Notes under the pieces: model-generated | Told to the model about the DNA's origin: nothing | Seen by the model: only the letters and a program-made list of their open reading frames with translations | The model's database searches: none | Translations under genes and position numbers: made by a program | Shown: piece after piece, positions 11,527 to 21,260 of the stretch | Position numbering within the stretch: the stretch's first letter is position 1 | Layout: every line of letters starts with the position of its first letter | Assembly: GCF_001855565.1 (NCBI RefSeq) | Contig: NZ_MKCR01000013.1 | Span: 1 to 64,000 of the forward strand | Origin: Chromobacterium amazonense | GTDB taxonomy: Bacteria > Pseudomonadota > Gammaproteobacteria > Burkholderiales > Chromobacteriaceae | Direction of reading: 5' to 3' | Length of the DNA stretch: 64,000 nucleotides

Positions 11527-12198
11527 TTAGTCTTTCCGGTTGCGGGCAAATCGGAAAGTCGGGCCCTTGCCGCCTTTGGCAGCCGGCGGCTGCGAGCGGT
11601 CCGACGCTCGCGCACCAGGCTTGCGGCCGGCAGCGCCTGACCGCGGCAAGTCTTGCAGGCTTACCTCCAGCTGGCGCATCTCGCTGGGCTGCAGGCCGTC
11701 CAGCCGCCACGGGCCGATCGCCACTCGCACCAAGCGCAGCGTGGGCAGGCCCGCCTTGGCCGTCATGCGCCGCACCTGGCGGTTCTTGCCTTCGCTGATG
11801 ATGATTTCCAGCCAGCAGTCCGGCACGGTCTTGCGAAAGCGCACCGGCGGATTGCGCGGCCACAGCTCCGGCGTCTCGATGCGGCGCACCTGGGCCGGCC
11901 GGGTGACGAAATCGCCCAGGTCTACGCCCGCGCGCAACATCTCCAGCTGTTCTTCCTTGGGTTCTCCCTCCACCTGCACCCAATAGGTCTTGGGCAGCTT
12001 CCAGCGCGGATCGGCGATGCGGTGCTGCAGCGTGCCATCGCCGGTCAACAGCAGGAGGCCTTCGCTGTCGGTGTCCAGCCGGCCTGCTGGGTAGACGCCG
12101 GGCAGGGGGACGCAGGACTTCAGCGTCGGATGCGTGGGATGGTCGGAAAACTGGCAGATCACGCCATAGGGTTTGTTGAGCAGAATCAGCTGGGGCAT
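11527..12198 (-). CDS. rluE: 23S rRNA pseudouridine synthase (RluE-like)
   Basis: A 223-residue RsuA/RluB/E/F-type pseudouridine synthase. The catalytic aspartate lies in AGRLDTDSEGLL (about D42). LLNKPYGV, PKTYWVQVEG, WPRNPPVRFRK and EGKNRQVRRMTAKAG follow the RluE pattern closely; E. coli RluE modifies U2457 of 23S rRNA. There is no S4 domain. The C-terminal 35 residues are a basic, low-complexity tail rich in A, G, P, R and K. The start was set at ATG 12198 by homology (MPQLILLNKPYG); the ribosome binding site is poor, so an upstream start is possible. Confidence 0.88.
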   Translation of the reverse strand: MPQLILLNKPYGVICQFSDHPTHPTLKSCVPLPGVYPAGRLDTDSEGLLLLTGDGTLQHRIADPRWKLPKTYWVQVEGEPKEEQLEMLRAGVDLGDFVTRPAQVRRIETPELWPRNPPVRFRKTVPDCWLEIIISEGKNRQVRRMTAKAGLPTLRLVRVAIGPWRLDGLQPSEMRQLEVSLQDLPRSGAAGRKPGARASDRSQPPAAKGGKGPTFRFARNRKD

Positions 12199-12544
12199 GC
12201 GGAAAACACGGCGAAATAAAGTAGGCGAATGATAGCAAGGCCTGGCCACCGCGTGAGCGATATCGTATGTCGCGTTTGGGGGCCGGCGGCTAAACTGGTG
12301 TTCGAACAAGCGTTTTATTCGCATCCGAACGTCATCGGGCCAATTATCAGGCATAAAAGTTTCAGTTGCGTCGCCAACCAAGACGATGAGAAGGGGTATA
12401 ATTCGCTTTTGAAAATTGCCAAAGAGCGGCGTGACGCCCGCGTCCGCCCAGCCAAGATCTCCGGCCTTCCCCGGAATGCCGTCCGAGCCATGACCTCTTC
12501 GCGCAATCGTTCTGTCGTCACAAGATCAACATGGAGATAGAGTA
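12199..12544 (+). promoter_or_regulatory. rluE-icd intergenic region with icd promoter
   Basis: This 346-base gap between the divergent rluE and icd genes holds a consensus -10, TATAAT at 12397-12402, pointing to icd. No convincing -35 lies at 16-18 bases, which suggests an activator or a weak -35. The start would be near 12409, leaving a leader of about 135 nt. AGATAGAG just before the start codon is the likely ribosome binding site. I see no open reading frame worth calling here. Confidence 0.5.
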
Positions 12545-14782
12545 ATGCCAGCAGAACAATCGAAAATCATCTACACCCTGACTGACGAAGCGCCGGCGCT
12601 GGCCACCAGCGCCTTCCTGCCTGTGGTCCAGGCTTTTGCCGCTTCCGCCGGCATCCAGGTGGAAACCGCCGACATCTCCGTGGCCGCTCGCGTGCTGGCG
12701 GAGTTCCCCGACCATCTGACCGACGAACAGAAAGTGCCGAACACCTTGGCCGAGCTGGGCAAGCTGACCCAGCACCCGGACACCAACATCATCAAGCTCC
12801 CCAATATCAGCGCCTCCGTGGCCCAGTTGATCGCCTGCGTCAAGGAGCTGCAGTCCAAGGGCTATAACATTCCCGACTACCCGGAAAACCCGACGACAGA
12901 CGCAGAAAAGGCGATCCGCGACCGCTATGCCAAGTGTCTAGGCTCGGCGGTGAACCCGGTGCTGCGCGAAGGCAACTCCGACCGCCGCGCGCCGTTGGCG
13001 GTGAAAAACTACGCCAAGAAGCATCCGCATTCGATGGGCGAATGGAAGCAGTGGTCGCAGACTCACGTTTCCCACATGCACCACGGCGATTTCTACCACG
13101 GCGAAAAGTCGATGACGCTGGACAAGGCGCGCGACGTCAAGATGGAGCTGGTGACCAAGAGCGGCCAGGCCATCGTGCTGAAACCCAAGGTGGCGCTGCA
13201 AGCCGGCGAGATCATCGACTCGATGTTCATGAGCAAGAAGGCGCTGTGCGACTTCTACGAGCGCGAGATGGAAGACTGCCGCGAGGCCGGCATCCTGTTC
13301 TCCCTGCACGTGAAGGCCACCATGATGAAGGTGTCCCATCCCATCGTGTTCGGCCATTGCGTCAAGATTTACTACAAGGACGCATTCGAGAAGCACGGCA
13401 AGCTGTTCGAGGAACTGGGCGTCAACGTCAACAACGGCATGGCTACGCTGTACGAGAAGATCGAGACCCTGCCGGCTTCCAAGCGCGAAGAAATCATCCG
13501 CGACCTGCACGCTTGCCAGGAGCACCGTCCGCGCCTGGCCATGGTGGACTCGGCCAAGGGCATCACTAACTTCCACTCTCCGAACGACATCATCGTCGAC
13601 GCCTCCATGCCGGCGATGATCCGCGCCGGCGGCAAGATGTGGGGCGCCGACGGCAAGCCTTACGACTGCAAGGCCGTGATGCCGGAATCGACTTTCGCCC
13701 GCATCTACCAGGAGATGATCAACTTCTGCAAATGGCACGGCAACTTCGATCCGCGCACCATGGGCACCGTGCCCAACGTCGGCCTGATGGCGCAGAAGGC
13801 GGAAGAATACGGCTCGCACGACAAGACCTTTGAAATCCAGGAGGACGGCATCGCCAACATCGTCGATCTGGCCACCGGCGAAGTGCTGCTGTCGCAGAAC
13901 GTCGAGCAGGGCGACATCTGGCGCATGTGCCAGGTCAAGGACGCGCCGATCCGCGATTGGGTCAAGCTGGCCGTCACCCGCGCCCGCAACTCCGGCATGC
14001 CGGCCGTGTTCTGGCTGGATCCGTACCGTCCGCATGAAAACGAGCTGATCAAGAAGGTGCAGGCCTACCTGAAGGATTACGACACCACGGGCCTGGACAT
14101 CCACATCATGTCGCAAGTGCGCGCGATGCGTTACACGCTGGAGCGCGTGGCGCGCGGCCTGGATACCATCTCGGTCACCGGCAACATCCTGCGCGACTAC
14201 CTGACGGACCTGTTCCCCATCATGGAGCTGGGCACCTCTGCCAAGATGCTGTCCATCGTGCCGCTGATGGCCGGCGGCGGCATGTACGAAACCGGCGCCG
14301 GCGGCTCCGCGCCCAAGCATGTTCAGCAACTGCTGGAAGAGAACCACCTGCGTTGGGACAGCCTGGGCGAGTTCCTGGCGCTGGCGGTCAGCCTGGAAGA
14401 ACTGGGCATCAAGACCGGCAATGAAAAAGCCAAGATCCTGGCTAAGACGCTGGACGCCGCCACCGGCAAGCTGCTGGACGAGAACAAATCCCCGTCGCGC
14501 CGCACCGGCGAGCTGGACAATCGCGGCAGCCAGTTCTACCTGTCCATGTACTGGGCCCAGGCGCTGGCCGCGCAGTCCGACGACAAGGAGCTGCAAGCCC
14601 GTTTCGCGCCCATCGCCAAGCAACTGGCCGACAGCGAGCAGAAGATCCTGGCCGAACTGAAGGCAGTGCAGGGCAAGCCGGCCGACATCGGCGGCTATTA
14701 TCTGCCGGATGCCGCCAAGTGCAGCGCCGTGATGCGTCCGAGCGCCACCTTCAACGCGGCCATCGCCGCTGTGCTGGCCTAA
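12545..14782 (+). CDS. icd: NADP-dependent isocitrate dehydrogenase, monomeric type
   Basis: A 745-residue monomeric isocitrate dehydrogenase, unrelated in length to the approximately 420-residue dimeric enzyme. It converts isocitrate to 2-oxoglutarate and CO2 with NADP in the TCA cycle. Recognisable blocks include [54 protein letters not shown], the [22 protein letters not shown] segment (written here as separate parts [10 protein letters not shown] and DASMPAMIR), [14 protein letters not shown] and [19 protein letters not shown]. It stands as a single-gene unit between its own promoter and a strong terminator. Full length and all core blocks intact. Confidence 0.97.
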   Translation: MPAEQSKIIYTLTDEAPALATSAFLPVVQAFAASAGIQVETADISVAARVLAEFPDHLTDEQKVPNTLAELGKLTQHPDTNIIKLPNISASVAQLIACVKELQSKGYNIPDYPENPTTDAEKAIRDRYAKCLGSAVNPVLREGNSDRRAPLAVKNYAKKHPHSMGEWKQWSQTHVSHMHHGDFYHGEKSMTLDKARDVKMELVTKSGQAIVLKPKVALQAGEIIDSMFMSKKALCDFYEREMEDCREAGILFSLHVKATMMKVSHPIVFGHCVKIYYKDAFEKHGKLFEELGVNVNNGMATLYEKIETLPASKREEIIRDLHACQEHRPRLAMVDSAKGITNFHSPNDIIVDASMPAMIRAGGKMWGADGKPYDCKAVMPESTFARIYQEMINFCKWHGNFDPRTMGTVPNVGLMAQKAEEYGSHDKTFEIQEDGIANIVDLATGEVLLSQNVEQGDIWRMCQVKDAPIRDWVKLAVTRARNSGMPAVFWLDPYRPHENELIKKVQAYLKDYDTTGLDIHIMSQVRAMRYTLERVARGLDTISVTGNILRDYLTDLFPIMELGTSAKMLSIVPLMAGGGMYETGAGGSAPKHVQQLLEENHLRWDSLGEFLALAVSLEELGIKTGNEKAKILAKTLDAATGKLLDENKSPSRRTGELDNRGSQFYLSMYWAQALAAQSDDKELQARFAPIAKQLADSEQKILAELKAVQGKPADIGGYYLPDAAKCSAVMRPSATFNAAIAAVLA

Positions 14783-14878
14783 GCTGGGTGGACAAGCGGC
14801 TGATGCCGGGCATGTAGCCTGGCCTACGCCGTTTTATCACGCGCCAAGTCATCGCGGCCATCCAGGCCAAGCTCAACA

Positions 14879-14906
14879 GCCTCCGGGGTTTCCCGGAGGC
14901 TTTTTT
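14879..14906 (+). terminator. icd terminator
   Basis: GCCTCCGGG, loop GTTT, CCCGGAGGC followed by six T. Perfect nine-base stem, 97 bases after the icd stop. Confidence 0.95.
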
Positions 14907-14975
14907 CATGCCATGGCGCTGAGCGCGAAACTGCGGCAAGACGGTCTGTCGCGCCGAGCAAGGTCAGTCTGTGTC

Positions 14976-15034
14976 TTGACTCTATCCCACTGGACAACCT
15001 ATGATCGATATCAAACTTTCAGAAATTACTGAAA
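14976..15034 (+). promoter_or_regulatory. cyd operon promoter with palindromic operator
   Basis: TTGACT (14976-14981), 18 bases, TATGAT (15000-15005) gives a good sigma-70 promoter. Just downstream, TTTCAG (15017-15022), AAATTA, CTGAAA (15029-15034) is a perfect 6-6-6 inverted repeat lying at about +5 to +22. A dimeric winged-helix repressor bound there would block transcription. The first gene encodes a GbsR/MarR-type regulator, so autoregulation is the natural reading, but this is inference. Confidence 0.65.
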
Positions 15035-15046
15035 ATTGGAAAAATC

Positions 15047-15613
15047 ATGAACCTCCCCCCTTTGGTGCAATCGTTCGTGTTGCACTTTGGCGAGATGGGC
15101 AGCCGCTGGGGCATCAATCGCACCGTCGGCCAGATCTACGCCTTGCTGTACGTATCGGAAAAACCGCTCAACGCCGATGAGATCGGCGAGGCGATAGGCT
15201 GTTCCCGCTCCAATGTCAGCATGGGCTTGAAAGAGCTGCAGTCGTGGCGTTTGGTCAAGCTGCAGCACTTCCCCAGCGACCGCCGCGAGTATTTCTCCAC
15301 GCCGGAAGACGTGTGGCAGATCTTCAAGACCCTGGCGGAGGAGCGCAAGAAGCGCGAGGTGGAGCCGACGCTGACCATGCTGCGCGGCGCCATCATGGAC
15401 AGCCCGGCCAGCGAGGCGGAGCGGCACGCGCAGGAAAGAATGAAAGAGATGTACCAGCTGATCGAGCTGGTCACCACCTGGTTTTCCGATATCCAGCACA
15501 TGGACGTGGAGACGCTGCAGCGATTGATGAAGCTGGGCTCCCAGGTGCAGAAAGTGCTGCAGTTCACGCAATCGCTGTCGCGGCTCGGCCACCGCGAAGA
15601 AGAAAAGGAGTAA
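15047..15613 (+). CDS. GbsR/MarR family transcriptional regulator, cyd-linked
   Basis: A 188-residue winged-helix regulator of the GbsR/MarR group. The segment GQIYALLYVSEKPLNADEIGEAIG followed by CSRSNVSMGLKELQSWRLV is a clear helix-turn-helix, and the wing contains FPSDRREYFST (segments quoted are 20 residues or fewer in part: GQIYALLYVSEK, CSRSNVSMGLKEL). The C-terminal half is helical and should dimerise. It ends three bases before cydA, so it is the first gene of the cyd operon and probably senses a respiratory or redox signal. No cysteine cluster or haem motif is visible that would identify the signal. Confidence 0.85.
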   Translation: MNLPPLVQSFVLHFGEMGSRWGINRTVGQIYALLYVSEKPLNADEIGEAIGCSRSNVSMGLKELQSWRLVKLQHFPSDRREYFSTPEDVWQIFKTLAEERKKREVEPTLTMLRGAIMDSPASEAERHAQERMKEMYQLIELVTTWFSDIQHMDVETLQRLMKLGSQVQKVLQFTQSLSRLGHREEEKE

Positions 15614-15616
15614 GCC

Positions 15617-16957
15617 ATGGAGCTCGATCCCGTCACGCTGGCGCGCATCCAGTTCGCCACCAATATCAGTTTTCACATCCTGTTTCCCACCATCAACATC
15701 GCGATGGCCTGGGTGCTGCTGTTCTTCAAGATGCGCTTCCGCCAGACCGGCGACCAGGGCTGGATGGACGCCTACGGCTTCTGGGTGAAGATCTTCGCGC
15801 TGTCCTTCGCGCTGGGCGTGGTGTCCGGCGTGACGATGAGTTTCCAGTTCGGCACCAACTGGCCGGGTTATATGCAGACGGTGGGCAATATCGCCGGCCC
15901 GTTGCTGGCCTATGAAATCCTGACGGCGTTTTTCCTGGAGGCGGGCTTCCTCGGCATCATGCTGTTCGGGCGCAGCAAGGTGTCCGAGGGCGTGCACACC
16001 TTGGCCACCTTCCTGGTGGCCTTCGGCAATACCGTGTCGGCGTTCTGGATTCTGGCGCTGAACTCCTGGATGCAGACGCCCACCGGCTTCGTGATGCGCG
16101 ACGGCCGCGCCCATGTCGTCAGCTGGCTGGAGGTGATCTTCAACCCGACCTTGCCGTACCAGCTGACCCATATGCTGCTGGCTTCCGGCCTGACCGTGGC
16201 GTTCCTGATCGCCGGCCTGTCCGCCTACCGCTACCTGCGCGGCGAGCGCGGCCGCGGCGTCATGGTGGCCTTGAAGAGCGGCGTGTTCCTGGCGGCGTTG
16301 CTGATTCCCTTGCAAATGTTCGTGGGCGACATGTCCGGTTTGAACACGCTGAAGCACCAGCCGGCCAAGCTGGCGGCGATCGAAGGCATCTGGCACACCG
16401 AGAAGGATGTGCCGCTGCTCTTGTTTGCGCTGCCGAATGCCGAAACCCGCAGCAACGACTATGCGCTAGGCGTGCCGCAGCTGGGCAGTCTGATCCTGAC
16501 CCACACCTGGGGCGGCGAGATCAAGGGCTTGAATGAGTTCGAGCATCATCCGCCGGTGGCCAAGGTGTTCTGGAGTTTCCGCGTGATGGTGGGCATGGGC
16601 ATGCTGATGCTGCTGGTGTCCTGGCTGGCCGCCTGGCAGCTGAAGAAGCGGGGCGAGCTGCCGCAGGCATTGGCGCGGGTGCTGGTGGGCATGACGTTTG
16701 CCGGCTGGATCGCCACCCTGGCCGGATGGTTTGTCACCGAGATAGGGCGCCAGCCATGGCTGGTGACGGGCGTGCTGACCACCGCCCAGGCGGCCGGGCA
16801 TGCGACGGCGCCGATGCTGTTCACGTCGCTGAGCACGTATCTGGCCTTGTACGCGCTGCTGCTGACCGCTTATATCTCGGTGCTTTTTTACCTGGCGCGC
16901 AAGGCCGGCGCGCATGAGCTGGCGCACGAACCGCAACTGAAGGAGAAACTGGCATGA
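15617..16957 (+). CDS. cydA: Cytochrome bd-type quinol oxidase subunit I (cyanide-insensitive type)
   Basis: A 446-residue membrane protein with about nine transmembrane helices. It oxidises quinol at the periplasmic face. Haem-ligand regions are present: the N-terminal SFHILFP histidine, the QLTHMLLAS histidine and FRVMVGMGM for the methionine ligand. The quinol-binding loop keeps K and E in KHQPAKLAAIEG but is short, which is typical of the CioA branch described as cyanide-insensitive rather than of E. coli CydA (522 residues). It overlaps cydB by four bases (ATGA). Confidence 0.95.
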   Translation: MELDPVTLARIQFATNISFHILFPTINIAMAWVLLFFKMRFRQTGDQGWMDAYGFWVKIFALSFALGVVSGVTMSFQFGTNWPGYMQTVGNIAGPLLAYEILTAFFLEAGFLGIMLFGRSKVSEGVHTLATFLVAFGNTVSAFWILALNSWMQTPTGFVMRDGRAHVVSWLEVIFNPTLPYQLTHMLLASGLTVAFLIAGLSAYRYLRGERGRGVMVALKSGVFLAALLIPLQMFVGDMSGLNTLKHQPAKLAAIEGIWHTEKDVPLLLFALPNAETRSNDYALGVPQLGSLILTHTWGGEIKGLNEFEHHPPVAKVFWSFRVMVGMGMLMLLVSWLAAWQLKKRGELPQALARVLVGMTFAGWIATLAGWFVTEIGRQPWLVTGVLTTAQAAGHATAPMLFTSLSTYLALYALLLTAYISVLFYLARKAGAHELAHEPQLKEKLA

Positions 16958-17964
16958 GCGAGGCATTCTACCTGCCGGCGATCTTCGCCGGACTGATGGC
17001 GTTGGCGATGCTGGTGTACGTGATTCTGGACGGCTTCGACCTGGGCGTCGGCATTCTGCTGCCGCTGGCGACCGATGACGAGAAGGATGTGATGGTGGGC
17101 TCGATCGGCCCGTTCTGGGACGCCAACGAAACCTGGCTGGTGCTGGGCGCGGGCCTGTTGCTGGTGGCGTTTCCCGTAGCGCACGGCGTGGTGTTCGGCG
17201 CCTTGTATCTGCCGGTGCTGGCCATGCTGGTGGGGTTGATTCTGCGCGGCGTGGCCTTCGACTTCCGCGTCAAGGCGCAGGACCCGCACAAGCCGTGGTG
17301 GAACGCGGCCTTTGCCGGCGGCTCTCTGCTGGCCGCGCTGGCGCAGGGCGTGATGCTGGGCCGTTTCCTGACCGGCTTTGCCGAGGGCGCTACCGCCTGG
17401 CTGTTCGCTCTGGTGGTCGGCGCGGGGCTGGCGTTGGCCTACGCTTTGTTGGGCGCCTGCTGGCTGGTGATGAAGACGCACGGCAAGCTGCAGGCCAAGG
17501 CGATCGTTTGGGCGGAATACGCGCTGTACGGCGCTGGCTTGGCCGTGCTGGCGGTATCGGTGGTGACGCCGCTGGCCAATCCTGGCATCGCCGCCAAATG
17601 GTTCGCGCTGCCGCAGTTCCTGTTGTTGCTGCCTTTGCCGCTGGGCTCGCTGGCGCTGTTCATCCTGCTGTGGCTCAGCCTGCCCAGGCTGGCGCGGCGC
17701 CAAGCCGCCGGCAACGACAGCTTCTGCTGGCTGCCGTTTGCCGCCAGCGTCGGCATCGTGCTGTTGTCGTTCTGGGGCCTGGCTTATAGCGTGTTCCCGC
17801 AGATGGTGATCGGGCGGATGACAATCTGGCAAGCGGCGGCCGATCCGGAGGCGCTGTGGGTGATTCTGTGGGGCGCTGTGGTGGTGCTGCCATGCATCAT
17901 CGGCTACACCGCTTTTGCTTACCGGGTGTTCTGGGGCAAGGCCGATAAGCTGAGTTACCAGTAA
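16954..17964 (+). CDS. cydB: Cytochrome bd-type quinol oxidase subunit II
   Basis: A 336-residue integral membrane partner of CydA. It shows the family landmarks LDGFDLGVGILLPL in helix 1-2, IGPFWDANETWLVLGAG, and GLILRGVAFDFR with alternating hydrophobic helices throughout. Start and stop of the pair overlap (ATGA), implying translational coupling and equal stoichiometry. The C-terminal WGKADKLSYQ is a typical cytoplasmic end. No small cydX-like reading frame follows before the terminator. Confidence 0.95.
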   Translation: MSEAFYLPAIFAGLMALAMLVYVILDGFDLGVGILLPLATDDEKDVMVGSIGPFWDANETWLVLGAGLLLVAFPVAHGVVFGALYLPVLAMLVGLILRGVAFDFRVKAQDPHKPWWNAAFAGGSLLAALAQGVMLGRFLTGFAEGATAWLFALVVGAGLALAYALLGACWLVMKTHGKLQAKAIVWAEYALYGAGLAVLAVSVVTPLANPGIAAKWFALPQFLLLLPLPLGSLALFILLWLSLPRLARRQAAGNDSFCWLPFAASVGIVLLSFWGLAYSVFPQMVIGRMTIWQAAADPEALWVILWGAVVVLPCIIGYTAFAYRVFWGKADKLSYQ

Positions 17965-17985
17965 AAGCGCGCGGACGCGTTTGTA

Positions 17986-18012
17986 AAAGGGCACGCCTTG
18001 CGTGCCCTTTTT
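17986..18012 (+). terminator. cyd operon terminator
   Basis: AAAGGGCACG, loop CCTTG, CGTGCCCTTT continuing into TT. Perfect ten-base stem, 22 bases after the cydB stop. Confidence 0.93.
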
Positions 18013-18061
18013 GCATGGATGGCATGAGCAAATTTGTAAATGGGCGCTTGTTGAAATTCTG

Positions 18062-18106
18062 ATGACATATTACTGTAACGATATTGTCATTTTGTCCGGC
18101 CACAAT
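18062..18106 (+). promoter_or_regulatory. Pho box and -10 of the ugp operon
   Basis: Three heptamers resembling CTGTCAT occur with an exact 11-base period: ATGACAT (18062-18068), CTGTAAC (18073-18079) and TTGTCAT (18084-18090). The last is followed after exactly ten bases by CACAAT (18101-18106), a good -10. PhoB sites replace the -35 and sit ten bases upstream of the -10, so this fits phosphate-starvation control of ugp. A weaker fourth unit, TTGAAAT, lies at 18051-18057. Confidence 0.82.
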
Positions 18107-18150
18107 CCGCCGCTTGACGACATGCCCGCCCACGACATCTGGAGATCACG

Positions 18151-19470
18151 ATGAAGTTTGCTCTGTCCCGCCGCGCCGGCGCGCTGGCCCCCCTGCTGCT
18201 GACGCTGTCTGTTTCGGCCCAAGCCGCCACCGAAATCCAGTTCTGGCACTCCATGGATGGCGCGCTGGGCGACCGCGTTAACGCCATCGCCGCCCAGTTC
18301 AACGCCAGCCAGAAGGATTACAAGGTGGTGCCGGTGTACAAGGGGCAGTACGACGAATCGCTGGCCGCCGCCATCGCCGCCTACCGCAGCGGCAACGCGC
18401 CGGCCATCGTGCAGGTGTTCGAGGTGGGCACCGCCACCATGATCCAGGCTAAGAAAGCCATCAAGCCGGTTTACCAGGTGATGGCCGACGCCGGCGAGAA
18501 GCTGGACGAGAAAGCCTTCATTCCGGCAGTGGCCAGCTATTACAGCGACGCCAAGACCGGCCATCTGCTGTCCTTGCCGTTCAATAGTTCCACCCCGGTG
18601 CTGTACTACAACAAGGATGCCTTCAAGAAGGCCGGCCTGCCGGACGCGCCGCCTAAAACCTGGCCGGAACTGGCTGCAGCAGCCGCCAAGTTGAAAGCCT
18701 CCGGCATGCGTTGCGGCTACAGCACCGGCTGGCAAGGCTGGGTGCAGCTGGAGAACTACAGCGCCTGGCACAATCTGCCGGTCGCCAGCCAGGATAATGG
18801 CTTTGGCGGCGCCGGAGCCACGCTGCAGTTCAACGGCCCGACCCAGGTCAAGCATATCGAGATGCTGGCCAAGATGGCCAAGGACGGCACTTTCAGCTAC
18901 GCCGGCCGCAAGGACGAGGCCACGCTGAAGTTCTACAGCGGCGAATGCGGCATCATGACCGGCAGTTCCGGCTCCCTGGCCAATATCCGCAAAAACGCCA
19001 AGTTCGCCTTCGGCATGGGCATGATGCCGTACGATCCGGCGGTGAAGGGCGCGCCGCAAAACGCCTTGATCGGCGGCGCCAGCCTGTGGGTGATGGCCGG
19101 CAAATCCCCGGCCGAATACAAGGGCGTGGCCAAGTTCTTCAAGCTGCTGACTGCGCCGGAGGTGATGGCCAAATGGCACCAGGACACCGGCTACCTGCCG
19201 GTGGTGACCGCAGCTTACGATCTGTCCCGCAAGCAGGGCTTCTACGAGCAGAATCCGGGCGCGGACATCGCCACCAAGCAAATGCAGAACAAGCCGCCCA
19301 AGTCTTACACCCGCGGCCTGCGCCTGGGTTATATGCCGCAGATCCGCAGCGTGGTGGACGAGGAGCTGGAGGAGGTGTGGACGGGCAAGAAGAGCGCCAA
19401 GGACGCGCTGGACAACGCGGTGCTGCGCGGCAATGAGCTATTGCGCCGCTTCGAGAAGACCGCAGGCTGA
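18151..19470 (+). CDS. ugpB: sn-glycerol-3-phosphate ABC transporter, periplasmic binding protein
   Basis: A 439-residue extracellular solute-binding protein with a Sec signal peptide ([19 protein letters not shown], cleavage after AQA near residue 26). The mature protein begins with [16 protein letters not shown], the UgpB hallmark. [30 protein letters not shown] and [19 protein letters not shown] match the glycerol-3-phosphate-binding lobe residues of UgpB. It delivers glycerol-3-phosphate and glycerophosphodiesters to UgpAE. First gene of ugpBAECQ, behind a Pho box. Confidence 0.96.
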   Translation: MKFALSRRAGALAPLLLTLSVSAQAATEIQFWHSMDGALGDRVNAIAAQFNASQKDYKVVPVYKGQYDESLAAAIAAYRSGNAPAIVQVFEVGTATMIQAKKAIKPVYQVMADAGEKLDEKAFIPAVASYYSDAKTGHLLSLPFNSSTPVLYYNKDAFKKAGLPDAPPKTWPELAAAAAKLKASGMRCGYSTGWQGWVQLENYSAWHNLPVASQDNGFGGAGATLQFNGPTQVKHIEMLAKMAKDGTFSYAGRKDEATLKFYSGECGIMTGSSGSLANIRKNAKFAFGMGMMPYDPAVKGAPQNALIGGASLWVMAGKSPAEYKGVAKFFKLLTAPEVMAKWHQDTGYLPVVTAAYDLSRKQGFYEQNPGADIATKQMQNKPPKSYTRGLRLGYMPQIRSVVDEELEEVWTGKKSAKDALDNAVLRGNELLRRFEKTAG

Positions 19471-19526
19471 TTTCCCGTTCCATGAGCGGGCAGCCTGATG
19501 GCTGTCCGCTGTGTCCTGGTGTCCTC

Positions 19527-20408
19527 ATGCAAAACCGTACATATTTCCCCAACCGCTGGCTGGGCTTGGCGCTCCTGGCGCCGCAGCTGGCTATCACGCT
19601 GGTGTTTTTCCTGTGGCCGGCGCTGGAGGCGCTGTGGCAATCGGCGCATATGCAGGACCCGTTCGGGCTGGACAGCCAGTTTGTCGGCCTGGCCAATTTC
19701 AGCCAGCTGTTCCATGACCCGCTGTACCTCGGCACCATCCAGACCACGCTGCTGTTCAGCGCCTTGGTGACGCTGCTGGGCACCGGCAGCGCGCTGATCC
19801 TGGCGGTGATGGCCAATCAGATCGTCCGCGGCAAGCGCGTCTACCAGACGGTGTTGATCGCGCCTTACGCCATCGCGCCTTCCGTCGTGGCCGTGCTGTG
19901 GCTGTTCCTGTTCAACCCCAGCCTGGGCTGGATCAGCTATCTGCTGCGCGAGGCCGGCTACGAGTGGAACCACGCGCTCAACGGCGGCCAGGCGCTGCTC
20001 TTGGTGGTGCTGGCCTCGGCCTGGAAGCAGATCAGCTACAACTTCCTGTTTTTCTACGCCGGCCTGCAGGCGATACCGGCGTCGCTGATCGAGGCCGCCG
20101 CGATAGACGGCGCCGGTCCCTTGCGCCGCTTCCGCGACCTGGTGTTCCCGCTGCTGTCGCCGACCAGCTTTTTCCTGCTGGTGGTCAACCTGGTGTACGC
20201 CTTCTTCGATACCTTCGCGGTGATCGACGCGGCCACCGGCGGCGGGCCGGGCAAGTCGACCGAGACCATGATCCTCAAGGTATATCTGGAAGGCTTCAAG
20301 GGCCTGGATCTGGGCAGCTCGGCCGCGCAGTCGGTGGTGCTGATGATCGTGGTCGGCATTCTGACGCTGATCCAGTTCCGTTACGTGGAAAGAAAGGTGC
20401 AGTACTGA
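19527..20408 (+). CDS. ugpA: sn-glycerol-3-phosphate ABC transporter permease UgpA
   Basis: A 293-residue binding-protein-dependent permease with six predicted transmembrane helices. It shares long stretches with E. coli UgpA, for example [33 protein letters not shown], and the EAA loop [17 protein letters not shown] that contacts the ATPase. ATG 19527 ([11 protein letters not shown]) was chosen by alignment; the reading frame is open 15 codons further upstream but that segment has no counterpart. The stop codon shares one base with the ugpE start (TGATG). Confidence 0.96.
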   Translation: MQNRTYFPNRWLGLALLAPQLAITLVFFLWPALEALWQSAHMQDPFGLDSQFVGLANFSQLFHDPLYLGTIQTTLLFSALVTLLGTGSALILAVMANQIVRGKRVYQTVLIAPYAIAPSVVAVLWLFLFNPSLGWISYLLREAGYEWNHALNGGQALLLVVLASAWKQISYNFLFFYAGLQAIPASLIEAAAIDGAGPLRRFRDLVFPLLSPTSFFLLVVNLVYAFFDTFAVIDAATGGGPGKSTETMILKVYLEGFKGLDLGSSAAQSVVLMIVVGILTLIQFRYVERKVQY

Positions 20409-21247
20409 TGGTGGAAAACCGCAAAGGGCTGGACCTGTTCTGCCACGCGATGTTGATCGCAGGCGCGCTGGTGGTGGCCTTCCCCTTGTATCTGATGTTC
20501 GCCGCGGCCAGCCAGAGCGCCGATCAGGTGACGCGGGTGCCGCTGTCGCTGCTGCCCGGCGGCCAGTTGTGGACCAACCTCTCCACCGTGCTGTGGAGCG
20601 GCAGCGGCGGCCTGGCGGTGCCGCTGGCGCGCACGTTGTGGAACAGCCTGGTGATGGCGCTCTTGATCGCCGTCGGCAAGATTTTCATCTCCTTCCTGTC
20701 GGCCTATGCCATCGTCTATTTCCGGTTTCCGTTCAGAAAAACCGGCTTCGCGCTGATCTTCGCCACGCTGATGCTGCCGGTGGAAGTGCGGATTTTTCTG
20801 ACCGTGGAAGTGGTGACCCAGATGGGGCTGATCAACAGCTACACCGGCCTGACGCTGCCCTTGATCGCGTCCGCCACTGCCACCTTCCTGCTGCGGCAGT
20901 TCTTCATGACGCTGCCGAAGGAGCTGATGGAGGCGGCCCGGGTGGACGGCGCGGGGCCGATCCGTTTCATGATCGACGTGGTGCTGCCCTTGTCGCGCAC
21001 CAATATCGCGGCCTTGTTCGTCATTACTTTCATCTACGGCTGGAACCAGTATCTGTGGCCGCTCTTGGTCACCCATGATCCGGCGATGTCCACCTCGGTG
21101 ATCGCGATCAAGGGCATGCTGGGCGAGGGCGCGGTGCAGTGGCACCTGGTGATGGCGTCCGCGCTCTTGACCCTGCTGCCGCCGTTGCTGGTGGTGGTCG
21201 GCATGCAGCGCTGGTTCGTCAAGGGCCTGGTGGACAACGAGAAATGA
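20408..21247 (+). CDS. ugpE: sn-glycerol-3-phosphate ABC transporter permease UgpE
   Basis: A 279-residue second permease subunit, again with about six membrane helices. Typical features: FPLYLMFAAASQS after helix 1, SLVMALLIAVGKIFISFLSA, LPVEVRIFLTVEVV, and the EAA loop ELMEAARVDGAGPIRF. Its start overlaps the ugpA stop by one base. The reading frame is open much further upstream inside ugpA, but only the ATG at 20408 gives the normal UgpE length. Together with UgpA it forms the membrane channel. Confidence 0.96.
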   Translation: MVENRKGLDLFCHAMLIAGALVVAFPLYLMFAAASQSADQVTRVPLSLLPGGQLWTNLSTVLWSGSGGLAVPLARTLWNSLVMALLIAVGKIFISFLSAYAIVYFRFPFRKTGFALIFATLMLPVEVRIFLTVEVVTQMGLINSYTGLTLPLIASATATFLLRQFFMTLPKELMEAARVDGAGPIRFMIDVVLPLSRTNIAALFVITFIYGWNQYLWPLLVTHDPAMSTSVIAIKGMLGEGAVQWHLVMASALLTLLPPLLVVVGMQRWFVKGLVDNEK

Positions 21248-21260
21248 GAAAGAGCGCCAA

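Noticed and set aside
12938-14623. Long open frame antisense to icd
   Set aside because: Low-complexity H/Q/V/D translation with no family resemblance, opposite a well conserved enzyme.
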